Positions 1 through 11,476 of a DNA stretch of 32,082 nt are shown here, one piece after another (within the stretch, counting starts at the first letter, position 1; each line of letters opens with the position of its first letter). Under the pieces are notes generated by a model, which did not search any database, was not told the DNA's origin, and saw nothing but the letters and a program-made list of their open reading frames with translations. This DNA is from Rhizophagus sp. LPA8_4_AMF (Eukaryota > Glomeromycota > Glomeromycetes > Glomerales > Glomeraceae), in NCBI GenBank assembly GCA_021464525.1, contig JADRCO010000513.1, positions 1-32,082 of the forward strand, in the 5' to 3' direction. The translations under genes and the position numbers were made by a program.

Positions 1-900
1 TTAAGATAAACTTAACGATATCGATTCTATATCGATTAAAAATATCAAGTTTCTGTAAAGATCTGGCTGATCAATCTTTTTTTTGTAGTTTGCAGTTTTT
101 TAAACTGTAATTTTTTTATTTTTAGGTTGCTGGACTCTTTGAAAGAACTGAACTTGAAATGTAAGTTGAAAAGTGTGGTTTTCTTTAATATTAATAATAG
201 AAACGTCACTAACGTTTCTTTATTCATTTTTTTTAGGTTGCCAGACTCCTTAGACAAATCAGATTTGAAATGTAAGTTAAAAAAAGGTGGAATTTTTTTA
301 ATATTAAAGAAACGTTATTAACATTTCTTTCTTTATTTTTTTTAGATTACCGGACTCCTTAGACGAACTAAACTTGGAATGTAAATTGGAAAGGCCTTAT
401 ATATAAAAAGAGAAAATCCAGAAAATGTACTGAAAAAATGGAAAATATATAGGTATATACAGAAAACATCCAGGTACATACAGAAAATATCAAGACGTGT
501 ACAGAAAATGTATCAGATTTTGAAATGACTCAATTTTTGAGTTGTTTCAAAATTTGGTACATTTTCTGTACATATCTGAATGTTTTCCGTTTTTTCAGTA
601 CATTTTTCAGATTTTCTTTTTTTATAGGAAGGGGGGATTTTTTTTAATATTAAAAAAACATTACATTTCTTTCTTTATTTTTTTTAGGTTGCCGGACTTC
701 TTAGATAAACTGGACTTGAAATGTAAGTTTGAAAAAAGGTGGAATTTTTTTTAATATTAAAGAAATGTTATTAATGTTTCTTTCTTTATTTTTTTTAGGT
801 TGCTGAACTCCTTGAACTGAACTTGAAATATAAGGAAAGAGGAGGATATTTTTTTAAATATTAAAGAAATGTTTTAACGTTTCTTTATTTATTTTTAGGT
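1..900 (+). repeat. Tandem array of exon-like units (array A)
   Basis: About five copies of a ~110-bp unit. Each core is 35 nt, beginning GTTGC and ending TTGAAAT, at 126-160, 237-271, 346-380 and 688-722, with a decayed copy from 799 and a stub at 899. Every core follows a T-rich tract ending in TTTAG, like a 3' splice site. Most are followed by GTAAGT (161, 272, 723), a good 5' splice site; the copy at 346 has GTAAAT and the one at 799 has lost it. The spacer holds an imperfect hairpin of the type AGAAACGTT/AACGTTTCT (for example 306-330). The core is not a multiple of 3, so successive copies would shift frame. No start codon or parent gene is visible; the array may continue left of the window. 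Transcription is not shown. Confidence 0.75.
393..634. mobile_element. Inverted-repeat (MITE-like) insertion inside array A
   Basis: The arms are complementary over most of their length. The left arm (about 398-520) carries TATATAAAAAGAGAAAATC and GAAAATGTACTGAAAAAATG. The right arm (about 545-627) carries their reverse complements, with TCAGTACATTTTTCAG and GATTTTC near the end. The centre is near 535. It lies in the spacer after the third array unit, whose spacer resumes at about 635. There is no coding capacity. I could not fix a target-site duplication. Confidence 0.6.
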
Positions 901-1530
901 TGCAATATTGTAACCTTTTTACTATAATAAAATAAAAATATTAACTATAAACTATATTTTTAAAATACTTTACAAATTCAAAATTACAATTTTATAATTT
1001 ATTTATAAACTTGTTAATACATTCAAAACAATAAAAAATTTTAAACTACAAATAGATTTATTGAAATTATTAAAAAAAATGGTAAAATGATTAGAATGGT
1101 GAAATTATACTAAAACTTATATGAAATATTAATACTTATTATGCCGAAACTATGGATAAACTTATTATAGAGATTTTGCAAAATTTTGAAGTTTTGCAAG
1201 TTTCAGCAGTTTTGCTGTTTTACTGTTTTGCTACTATATAAGAGGTTTCACCTTTCAATATTAGACCAAATAGGTTTTGGCAGGCAATCTTAGCTAAGAT
1301 ATTTTTAAAATACTTTTAATATTAAATTTTAATAATGTAAATAGTTATTTAATATTTAATTTGTTAAGCCAGACTATTATTTTAATTCGTCTTATTGTAG
1401 AGATTCAAATGATATGTGTTTCATTTCTGTAGTATTAATATTGATAGAGTTATTGCAATTTAAAATTTTTACTATTTTACAACTATTAAAATTATGTGAT
1501 ATGATGTAATTTTGTCCAATTTCAACTTTT

Positions 1531-1620
1531 ATTTTAACTTTAAGCCTTCAAAACCAAAATATTTTAACTTTAGGCCTTTAAAACTAAAATATTTTGACTT
1601 TTGGCTTTTAATTTTGACTT
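1531..1620. repeat. Three-copy 30-bp tandem repeat
   Basis: Three adjacent 30-bp copies at 1531-1560, 1561-1590 and 1591-1620. Each starts ATTTTAACTTTA or a close variant, followed by a GCCTT/GGCTT core and AAAAC..AAAT. The third copy is the most diverged. No gene is associated. Confidence 0.7.
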
Positions 1621-2225
1621 TAAATATATGCTGGATCAATGTTGAGTGGAAAAAAATAGATAAAAATAAAATATATATTATTGTAAAATTTAATAATTAC
1701 AATGCTATAAATGTGACTATTAAACGATTTATCAGATAGCTACTTAAATTGGCTTTTACATGCATTTGAAAGTAAAAACTTATTTTAAAATTGATAGTAA
1801 AAGAATATTATCAAAAGAATTTTGCATTTATGATCTCTTTGATCATATTTCAAATGACAGTGTAAAAAAGAGTTTAAGATATATATTTAAAGAAGAATCT
1901 TTTTACATTAAGAATACCTGTATATAGAGAAATAATGTAATCTTCACTTTCAAGACTGACAAAACTAAATAATTACTTAAGTCAATCTGGTCAATTAAAA
2001 TTGAAGATTAGCTATTTTGCTTTATACTAGACTACTTTCAAAAATCACATATGGAATGCCGTAATTGATATATCATCAAATTCTTTTTTTTATTTATTTA
2101 TATAGTAGTGTAATCTTATTCATTTACATAAAAGCAATAATTAAGTTATATTAAAACAGGATACAATGAAATAATTAAAAGAAAGCTATATAAGATCCCA
2201 CCTCTTCTAAGAGACTAAATCAATC

Positions 2226-2252
2226 AGATACCATTAGATGCTAATGGTATCT
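2226..2252. other. Perfect 12-bp hairpin
   Basis: AGATACCATTAG (2226-2237) pairs perfectly with CTAATGGTATCT (2241-2252) across a 3-nt loop, ATG. It stands alone in AT-rich DNA. It could be an excision scar or the core of a decayed inverted-repeat element. Confidence 0.6.
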
Positions 2253-2645
2253 TATTAAGAAAGCATCAAAAATCCAAAATGAACCACTATATATATATGT
2301 ATAATTATTCCAATATTCAAATCTACATGAATTCTTAAAAGAATTATCATTATAACTGATTGAAAAATACAAATATTAACTATGATTTTAAATTTAACTT
2401 TAACTTTTTTTATTTTTAAAGATATATTTACTGTATATGTTTTCAAGATCTAAAACCTGATTATTACATTTAATCCAAATATAAAAACTAAATTTAAAAA
2501 TAACTAATCTATAAAACTATATCACCTAATTTTTAGGTTTCAATAAAATAAAATATTCACTTACTTTACTTTTGGATATTTTGAAATCATAGAATGCAAA
2601 AATACTTATATAAAATTAAACGATAATAATATTTATATGGAATTT

Positions 2646-3445
2646 CAGAATATAGATGCCACCCAAATTTCAAATTATTTGAAATTATAGTTGTTAAAAA
2701 AGCCAAATTAATTTAGGATGATAAATTGGTTTTTTTGTACATTCCAAATTAATTATGACAATCCAAATTAATTATGACATTCCAAATTAATTATGACATT
2801 CCAAATTAATTATGATATTCCAAATTAATTATAACAATCCAAGTTAATTATAATATTTTAAATTAATTATAATAATAATTTTTACTATATATTAATTCTA
2901 CAATTCTGATTCCATGACAATTTTTCTGACATGTATAGCTTTATTTTAAGCCTAATTTTACTTTGTATAATAGTAATGTATAAATATGCATAATTTTCAT
3001 ATATAATATATTTGTTATACAAAATGAAATTAAGCTTAAAATGAAGCTATATATGCCAGAAAAATTGCTATAAAACCAGAATTACAGAATTGATATATAG
3101 ATAAATTTCTAATAAAATTCTAATTATATTATTATTAATTTCAGCCAAAATTACATATTATATGAAATTTTAAAGTTCTTATCTTACAAATCCCTATTTT
3201 TAAAATTGGATTTTAATAAAATTTATATTTATTTTTTAAAATTAATATTTTATATCAAAATTTTTTATTAGGTAATTTAAAATATAAAATTATATATTTT
3301 ACAATATTATAATTTTTTAAATGTAATATCATAATTAATTTTGAAATATTATAATTAATTTGGAATGTCATAATTAATTTGGAATGCCATAATAATTTGG
3401 AATTTGGGATTTACTTAAAGTATTTTGGGTGGCATCTATAATCTG
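2646..3445. mobile_element. Foldback-type inverted-repeat element
   Basis: The ends are inverted copies: TATAGATGCCACCC at 2651-2664 and GGGTGGCATCTATA at 3427-3440, extended outward by CAGA-like bases. Inside the left end is a ~19-bp unit of the type CATTCCAAATTAATTATGA repeated about seven times (2739-2870). Inverted copies of it lie at about 3327-3402. The middle (about 2891-3097) is a second long palindrome whose arms both contain GACAATTTTTCTG-like sequence. Long inverted ends made of short tandem repeats are the design of foldback elements. There is no reading frame, so it is non-autonomous. No target-site duplication is obvious. The terminal motif resembles that of the element at 27637-27774. 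Confidence 0.75.
2739..2870. repeat. 19-bp tandem repeat in left arm of foldback element
   Basis: About seven copies of a 19-bp unit built on TTCCAAATTAATTATGA, the last copies decaying toward plain AT. The mirror-image copies at 3327-3402 show it belongs to the inverted termini. There are no spacers, so it is not a CRISPR array. Confidence 0.75.
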
Positions 3446-3882
3446 GTATCATTATTATTTAATATTTTATTTTAAGGATCAATTTAACTGTAATAACTTA
3501 TTATATATCTTATTTACAATAATTTGTCATAGACTCAAAGTACATTTTTATTAATTAGTTTATATTATATAATATTAAACAAATTTAAAAAAGGAAATTT
3601 TTGCTTCTAACAAAATTGGAATTTGTGTTATATAAGGTTATACAAATTCTTAAAATAGGAAATTTATTTGCCAATTACTTGGTAAAAAAATGGTTTTTGT
3701 CAAATAAATTACAAATGACATTTATAATCATCTTTGTAAACTTGCAAATAAGTAAAAATACATTTATTACATTACTTTTTAATATTATATATTAATATAT
3801 TATAAAATTTTTTATCATTTTATTTTAAAAGTTGTTACAAATAAAGATGGTTATATAAATATTCAGTTTATTTTTATTTTAA
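3446..3882. other. AT-rich intergenic stretch
   Basis: I see no gene here. It separates the foldback element from the 3' end of the 2-oxoadipate dehydrogenase gene. Confidence 0.5.
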
Positions 3883-3888
3883 TTTATT
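3867..3888 (-). terminator. Candidate polyadenylation signals of the E1 gene
   Basis: Two AATAAA hexamers on the minus strand (plus-strand TTTATT at 3883-3888 and 3867-3872) lie about 7 and 23 nt after the TAG stop at 3895-3897. The further one is the better placed. The surroundings are AT-rich, so chance matches are possible. Confidence 0.35.
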
Positions 3889-3894
3889 AAAAAA

Positions 3895-6800
3895 CTAAAA
3901 AACTTCATTTAAAATCTTTAAATATTCAATATAATGCCATTTAGAAATACCAACAGCTGGTGTAGCACTTATTGGCCTACTAATACATTTTACCTAAAAT
4001 AATAAAATTATTTAGTTTAAATAATTAAAAAAAATTTTATAATAATAGTATTTTACCTTTTGATTATTAGGTAATATTTTATTTAATCTTGGTTCAATAA
4101 ATGTAAAAGCACCATTATTTTGTGGTTCTTCTTGACACCAAATAAATTCTACAAATTTTGAAAAAATTATATATAATTTAATTATTACTTATTTTAAAAG
4201 ATTAATCTTTATTATATTACCTTGCACATTATTATAATTACTTAATTCTTGTTCTATATCCTTTTTTGGAAATGGACATAATTCCTAAAATAATTAATTA
4301 AATTAATACAGTAATAATAAAATAAAAAAAAACAATTATTAATTTAATTGATAATACCTCAATTCTAATGATTGCAACTTTATTTTCCAATTTTTTATTT
4401 TGTCTCTCTTTTATAAGGTCATAATATAATTTTCCACAAACAAATACAACTTTTTCAACTCTAAAGCCAATAATAATGCATAAATTAATTTGATAAACAT
4501 TACAAAATTACATAAAAACTTCTTACTTTGATTTTTCTAAAATATCATTATTTCCAAGAACTGGTAAAAATGTTGTACCAGATATCATCTCTTCAAAATT
4601 AGATATTGCAGCCTAAGATTAATTACAATAAATAATTATTTAAAAATAATATATAATTTTGCTATTATAATAAAAGATAAACTTACAGGTGATCTTAATA
4701 ATATTTTTGGAGTCATAACAATAAGAGGTTTTCTAAAATTCCTTTTTAACTAAAAAAAAAAATAACTAGTTGGTTGATATCATTTTAATATAACAATAAA
4801 TACATTTGCTTGATCTCAAACCTGTCTTCTTAAAGCATGAAAATATTGTGCAGGAGTAGTAGGATTTATTATATGCATGTTTGGATTGATTGGTATATTA
4901 TCATTTAAAACATCAAGTCTATCATTTGAAAGCTATTCAAATATAAAACAAAATTTAAACTGATATATATTGTGATTAAACATAAAGAAAATCATACCTG
5001 TAAAAAGCGTTCAATTCTACAACTACTATGTTCAGGTCCTGCTCCATCATAACCATGAGGTAATAACATAACTAATCCTGATTGCCTTAGCCATTTCACT
5101 TTTATGTTGGACATAATTTTAGTATAATTTAATATAAATTAATATATTTAACTAAATAAAAAAGTACATACCTTCACCACTTGAAATATAAGTGTCAATA
5201 ATAACTTGGGCCCCGTTAAAGAAATCACCAAATTGCGCTTCCCACAAATTGAGATTATTTGGATTTTCAATTGACATCCCATATTCAAATCCAACTACTG
5301 CTAATTCACTTAAGTTACTATTCGCTACCTATAATTAATTAATAAATTACATGTTTAGCAATAAAAAAATAAAATGATTTATATATACTAACTTCAAGCA
5401 TTCCTTGATCTTTTGATAAATTATTTAATGGAATAACAACGCGCTCCGTTTCTTGACAAACCATCATTGCGTGACGCTGACTAAATGTACCACGACCAAC
5501 ATCTTGTCCACATAATCTAACATTATGTCCCTCTAGTAATAATGAACCTAAAGCAAGAGCCTTTTATATAAAATTGACATTAATATAATTTTAAGTACAA
5601 ATTAAAATATTTTTAAATAAATAGAAACCTCAGCTGTTGCCCAATCAATATTTTTTCCTTCGGCAATTCTTTGTAGTCTGGACTGTATATGAAACTTCTT
5701 TAGGCGAGGATGTATGACCTATTTAAATAATAGGTTAATAATCTAAAATTATCCATATATCATTTATGATAATAAACTTACAATATCATCTGAGACAGTT
5801 ACTGAAATCTTTCCAACTTTTTCTAAAATTTCTCTCGAGACCCCTATAAATTTACTAACAAAGTTATTTTTTTTTTTTAAAAAAAAAATAAAGAAATAAT
5901 TGAATGCCCTTAAAAAAAACTACCTGTATCCAATTTTGAAACCGTTTCTGTTGGCATGATCATTTTACTCCATTTCTTTTTCAAAGTGTTTGCCTATTTA
6001 AAAATAAATTATTTAACCCAGATTTCTAAAGTCATATTGTTCACATATTATTAATTACTTTACCTCAGGTTTATAATTATCGGACAGCTTATATTGTTCT
6101 TCCAAAAATTTAAAATAATTATTTCTGAATTCCTTCATTTCATTCTGAGTAACTATTAAATCCTCGGCCTACCTTGGTTTAGAAAAAAGCTAATAAAAGG
6201 AAATAAATCCGTGACATGTGTAAATTGAATATAATATATACCAATAATTTTTCTTCATATATCTTTGGAACACTCTTCCTTGACCGAATGTTAGCATACA
6301 TTAAAGGTTGTGTATAAGCAGGTTCATCCAATTCATTATGACCCCATCTACGATATGTAATTAAATCTATTATCACGTCCTATTTAAGTGAGAATATAAA
6401 GTTAATATTTGTGACTTGGCCGAACATTTTAAAATTATTTACCTTTCCAAATTTATCTCGATACTCAAAGGCGACTTCAACAGCACGTGTAACATCCTAA
6501 ATTTGAAAGTTATTAATTCTAACTAAAAAGTAATCATTAAAACAATTTATCTCACCTCAGGAAAATCACCATTAACATGAATAACAGGCGCATTAATCAT
6601 CTTTCCAATATCAGAGCTATACCAGCTGCTTCTTGCATTTTGTGCAGGTGTTGTATAACCCAATTGATTATTTACTACAATATGAATTGAACCACCAGAA
6701 GTGAAATGTGGTAAATTCGACAATCCAAAACTTTCCATTACAACACCTTGACCCGTAAATGCCTGTTAGATAAAAAAGAAATTTCGATTAAATATTTAAA

Positions 6801-8502
6801 TAAAAAATAAACCAAAATAACCCAATTATGTTTTGCTTACTGCGTCTCCATGTAATTGTATACACATTACGCGGTCACCCAATTTGCAATCTTTCTCAAA
6901 ATTTAAAAGATCCATTTGCTTTGCCCGAGTCTTTCCCATAGCAACAGGATTTACTGCCTGAACCAAAAAGAAAAAAAAATTACGTAATTAGAGACATTTT
7001 TAAATAAATGAAAAATAACAAACGATTCATACTTCCAGATGTGATGGATTATGCAACATAGAGACACTTAGGGGTTTTGTTGCACCATAATCTAGTATAG
7101 GTGAAGAAGCTAAAATTTAAGAAAATTTATTAAAACCTTAATTGTTTTAAAATAAAAATTCCTTGTTAATAAAATTCGGAAAAAATACCCAAATGTGATA
7201 AAACATCTCCAGAAGCTGGTAAATTTTCTGGAAATTCAGGATTTCCTTTCACTTTATGAAATAACCTTACAGGTGGGAATTTCAATAAATCTGTTAAAAG
7301 ATTTAAACGACCTCTATGTGGCATACATAATACAACCTCAATTATGCCAGCTAAAAATAAAAGAAATTACTATACAGATTGACAGTACTTTACTTAATAC
7401 ACATGATTAATACCCTTATTCGAAACTTCAAATAGTTTTTCTAAAGCAACCATCATTGATTCGGCACCTTCAAGACCATATCGCTTAACTTGTGGAAACT
7501 TTTTCGACATAAAATGATCAAATACCTATGATAAAAGTTAATTATAAAAATATGATAAATAATATTTTCGGGCATACATGTAATTGTGTACCTCAGATCT
7601 TGTGAGTAATTCAAAAATATTTCGTTTCTCTTTTATAGTTAAAGAAGTTTTATCATAAGATTCAAGAGTATAATAAAACCATCGTCTTTCACTTGCGTTC
7701 TATTAAGAATTAAAAATTGTTAAAACGTATCTCGCATGATTTTCGGAAACAATCAGGTAATTTTATTTACCGGAATATGCATGAACTCATAAGCAACTTT
7801 TCCACAGTAAACTTTCTTTAAATGAGAAATAATAGCTTCTATATTTGCTTCCTCTTTGGAAACTTTTGTTGAAGTTGATTTGTTCACATGCAATATTCCT
7901 AAAATTAAAATAATTATATGTAAAAATTGAATATTGAAATTTTCATTTGTATTGGATTATTAAATACCATTTAAATTATAAACTTTGTTAGGATCGGTAA
8001 ATCCATATCTTTCATGATCGAGAGCTGTGATTTTTCTATTCAATTGATATTGAAATATTTAAGAAATTCAATAATTAGAAAGATCAAAATTTTGATAAAT
8101 GAAACATACTCTTGTTCCAGAATACCCAAAGGATCGAGGTGAGCTTCTTTATGACCATAAGTTCTATAAGCAGTGACAAGACGAAGTAAATTTGCATTTT
8201 CGATACGATTTGATAATTCAACCTTTGTATCTAATCAAAGTAAAAAATTAACAATGTGGCGCAGTTAAATAAAATTTCAGCCGTTACTAATAATAAAAAA
8301 TTTACTAACAATCTTGCATAGTATCTTCTGTTGTAGGAACTCTATAACCAAAAGCTTCGTTATCATGATAGCTTTTAGAATTTTGTATCCAAATTTTATA
8401 ATTAAGCCGTGGACGAATTATTGGTCGACTCAAAACGTTAATTATTCCAAAATTAATAGGTCGTATTATAGAATTTGATAATAGATTTAATAGATTTGTC
8501 AT
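3895..8502 (-). CDS. 2-oxoadipate dehydrogenase E1 (DHTKD1-type), mitochondrial
   Basis: Thiamine-diphosphate E1 subunit that decarboxylates 2-oxoadipate in mitochondrial lysine, hydroxylysine and tryptophan breakdown. I read 26 exons, all GT-AG and all in phase, totalling 951 aa (human DHTKD1 is about 919). 5' to 3': 8310-8502, 8110-8230, 7968-8035, 7771-7898, 7592-7699, 7414-7525, 7189-7350, 7033-7109, 6841-6957, 6556-6762, 6443-6496, 6242-6379, 6064-6168, 5924-5993, 5782-5843, 5629-5718, 5393-5560, 5172-5328, 4998-5098, 4822-4932, 4687-4749, 4527-4612, 4358-4460, 4221-4284, 4057-4148, 3895-3993. The first ~46 residues lack acidic residues and are rich in R, S and L, like a mitochondrial presequence. 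Motifs: MPHRGRLN (253-260), HGDAAFTGQG (359-368), NNQLGYTT (393-400), [11 protein letters not shown] (459-469). [24 protein letters not shown] and [25 protein letters not shown] stretches favour DHTKD1 over OGDH. No break seen. Confidence 0.93.
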
Positions 8503-8964
8503 TGTAAATAGAAAATTTGTTAATTGGATAAAAGAAAATAGTAATATGGCTAAAAAAAAAGGAACAGAGTTTAATACATTTCAGATATAATGAAACTTTG
8601 ATAGGAATGACCGTGAGAAATTATCGTGTAAAAATAGAAATTTATTGTACAACATTCTGCATATATCTTTTTTTAGGTAACACGCAAAATCTTTATACAA
8701 CTATCAACTATCTCTAATGTGCTAACCATATTAAATTCTGCATATTATGGACAATTCTAATATAGTTAATGTCAATAATACGACATAATCAAACATTTAA
8801 TTCATGTAATTTTAACGTGTTTTTCAAATGATCATGCTGAGATTCCGAAACCTTAAAATTGATAGGTGTAGTAGGTCCTTCTTTATATTAAAGTTAATAA
8901 TTTTCTCAAAAAAAAAAAAAATCTTTTAATTGCAAAATATAAACATATTTTGTTTTTAAGAAAA
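8503..8964. promoter_or_regulatory. Shared divergent promoter region
   Basis: This ~460-bp gap lies between the start codons of the minus-strand E1 gene and the plus-strand endopolyphosphatase gene. Both 5' UTRs and promoters must lie here. It is AT-rich with an A run near 8910-8921. I could not assign a specific TATA box or factor site. Confidence 0.6.
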
Positions 8965-10786
8965 ATGAACACCATATTCAATATGTGGTTATTATTTATT
9001 ATGAGTATTGTTATAATGAATTGGAGTATAGAAGCAAATCCCATAGATACACAATGGATTACGCATGATTATCAATTGTCAAATCAAAAACACTTTCAAA
9101 TAATTGAAAATAATGATAAAAAATTTTCGGGAAAATTTTTACATATTACTGGTAAATAAATTTGATTCAACCAATACTTTAATAAATACGTAAATTTCAA
9201 TCTTATTTTTCCATTTTCACTTTTCAGACATCCATTTTGATCATTATTATCTTCCGAATAGCGACCCATCCAAATTTTGTCATAATTATGACAAAAAATC
9301 AAAGAATAATAAGTCCGGAAAATTTGGAACTCCAAACTCGGAATGTGATTCATCTTATGCATTAATAAATTCAACATTCTTTTTCCTTAAAGAAAATTTT
9401 CAAGATGTCGATTTTTTAATCTATACTGGTGATACGTTGAGACACGAGAGAGATCCAAAGATTCCTTTGACAGAAGATTATGTTAAATGGTCTCATAAGA
9501 CTATTATTAATTATATTATGGAGACTTTTGACATTGATAAGATAAAATTTGTAAGTAATCTATTAGCATTGTAGAATAGTTATATGATAAAAATAAGTAA
9601 TTCTTTAATTTTTTCTTCAATATAGATTCCTACATTGGGAAATAATGATGAATGGGGTAAGTCTTATTGAATAAAATGTGAATATAACTATCAATTTTTT
9701 TTAAATTTTTTTTTTAAAATATAATTAGATCATAATCAACTTGAGGATGGTCCAAACACACTTTTTAGTAACTTGACTCAAATATGGGCACCTTTAAAAT
9801 TAAATCTAACTTCTGATTTTTTAAAGGGCGGATATTTTAGACAAGACATAAATTCAAAACTTAGCGTATTTAGCTTAAATTCAATGTATTTCTATGATTC
9901 TAATGATCAAATAAAAGATTGTAATCATAAAAATTCCCCGGGAGCAATTCAATTAAAATGGATTAAATATCAATTAGAGAATGCAAGAAAAGAAGGAAGA
10001 AAAGTTTTTATTGCACAACATATTCCACCTTTAGATTCGGAAGGTAATAAAAATCTAAAATTTTTTTTTTTTTTTCCTGATTCATTTTTTTCTTACAAGT
10101 TTACACTTTGATTTTTTATAGGTGAACCTACATTTTATCGTGCATGCTACAATAAATATGTAGAATTACTTGGAAAATTTTCTGATGTTATATCCGGACA
10201 TTTTACTGGTACATGTACTAAAAATATTTATCGTTATTTTATTTTTTTATATACAAAAATTATTTATATAAATAATGATTTGTAAAATAGGTCACACAAA
10301 TCTGGATACTTTAACATTTGTAACAGTTTCTAAAAATATTCGTGAAAAATACAGTTTATTATATCTTGACAAGGATGAAGATCCCTTTACGAAATCGAAT
10401 AAAGATGTTATTTTAGTCTTAAATAATGCACCTTCAATATATCCAGGTAATTATTTCAATTCTTTTCTTTTTCATTTAAACTAATAATAATTTTAATTAT
10501 TTTAATTATTTTAATAGTTCATAATTCAGGATTTCGAGAATACAGATATTCAACTTCTCTTGAAACGTTTGGAATATTAATTGACTATATTCAATATTAT
10601 GCTGACATTAAAAAAGCCAATAAAATAGGTAAATTGGAATGGGAAATGGAGTATATTGCAAGTAAAACGTATAACATGAAACAATTGTCACCATCAGATT
10701 GGGCCAAAGTGTTAGATCAAATGAAAGACAAAGATAGTAAATTATGGCAAGATTACTCAAAATATGTTACTGTTAGTGAATATTAA
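8965..10786 (+). CDS. Endopolyphosphatase (PPN1-type metallophosphatase)
   Basis: Predicted to cut inside polyphosphate chains. Yeast PPN1 is a vacuolar type II membrane protein. Seven exons, all GT-AG and in phase: 8965-9151, 9228-9550, 9626-9656, 9729-10043, 10122-10208, 10291-10446, 10518-10786; 455 aa. Residues 1-24 form a hydrophobic signal peptide or anchor. Calcineurin-like metal-site motifs appear in order: TDIHFD (62-67), TGD (129-131), LGNND (174-178), QHIPP (277-281), and GHFTGH (311-316). GNND instead of GNHE, plus PNTLFSNLTQIWAP and GGYF, fits the PPN1 branch better than acid sphingomyelinases. NST (110-112) and NLT (195-197, 206-208) are potential glycosylation sites. It is shorter than yeast PPN1 (about 674 aa), ending soon after the catalytic part. 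The ATG at 8965 is the first Met before the hydrophobic segment. Confidence 0.9.
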
Positions 10787-10843
10787 AAAGATTTTAGTTT
10801 AAGAGTACTATATTGTATCTATATTGTTGTATTTACGGTTAGA

Positions 10844-10849
10844 AATAAA
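10844..10849 (+). terminator. Polyadenylation signal of the endopolyphosphatase gene
   Basis: AATAAA 58 nt after the TAA stop at 10784-10786, in the expected position for 3' end formation. Confidence 0.5.
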
Positions 10850-10869
10850 GTGACTATCAATTCGAATTA

Positions 10870-11476
10870 CTCTTTTTTGTCAATTATAAAATTTGGTGTA
10901 ATATTCATATAAGATTATATGCTATTACATAGGGATAAAAAAAGTTAACGTTGGAACCATTTTCGAGCAGCTCAAGCAGAACAAAAGTCAACTCTGAAAG
11001 TCGGTTCGTTTTACCAACCAAATATAACACATAATTATACTAAATCAGTACTAACCTTATTCACAATCTGCCTAAAATAGAAATTCTTTGCTATAAATAA
11101 AAATTGATTCCCTTATCTTTGTTGAATTTAACTATTTCAGCTCATATCGAAAACCACCTGATACTCTTCATTCGACATGTACACACGTGCAAATATTCAT
11201 CACACGATCAAACCATACAACCAAAAAATTGCGCAGCAGTAATTATAAATATGAAAATTTTTTCATGCAAACCATATTAATCATTATTTTATCAATTTTT
11301 TTACCGATAAAACTGTAAATCATTGTTTTTTTTAAATACCCATGTTGTCATAACAGCCACTGATTAAAATCTATATTATTATTTTGTTTAATGATGGAAT
11401 TGATGGAATCAAATCTCATCCGACTAATTTTATCATTTAAATTATAACGATTTTCTTCAAAAAGAGCGATGTGTGT
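10870..11476. other. Intergenic stretch, possible 5' region of the small gene
   Basis: Base composition between 10940 and 11230 is less AT-rich than most non-coding DNA here, which may mark an old exon or UTR. I could not read a convincing frame on either strand. Confidence 0.4.

Larger units (their letters stand above)
901..2645. other. AT-rich intergenic stretch
   Basis: Apart from the 30-bp tandem repeat (1531-1620) and the hairpin at 2226-2252, I see no coding exon or RNA gene. Open frames are short and of low complexity (runs of K, N, I and F). Confidence 0.6.

Noticed and set aside
2739..2870. Regularly spaced short repeats resembling a CRISPR array
   Set aside because: The copies are adjacent without unique spacers and are mirrored at the other end of the element, so they are part of inverted termini in a eukaryotic genome.
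3895..8502. First read as 2-oxoglutarate dehydrogenase E1 (OGDH/KGD1)
   Set aside because: Motifs such as [31 protein letters not shown] and ELCPFP follow the DHTKD1 branch more closely, and the length (951 aa) fits it.
8965..10786. Acid sphingomyelinase-like phosphodiesterase
   Set aside because: GNND in place of GNHE and the PNTLFSNLTQIWAP/GGYF stretch fit endopolyphosphatases.
10940..10990. Ankyrin-like text on the minus strand (LLELLENGSNVNF)
   Set aside because: A single short motif without neighbouring repeats or splice context; probably chance.
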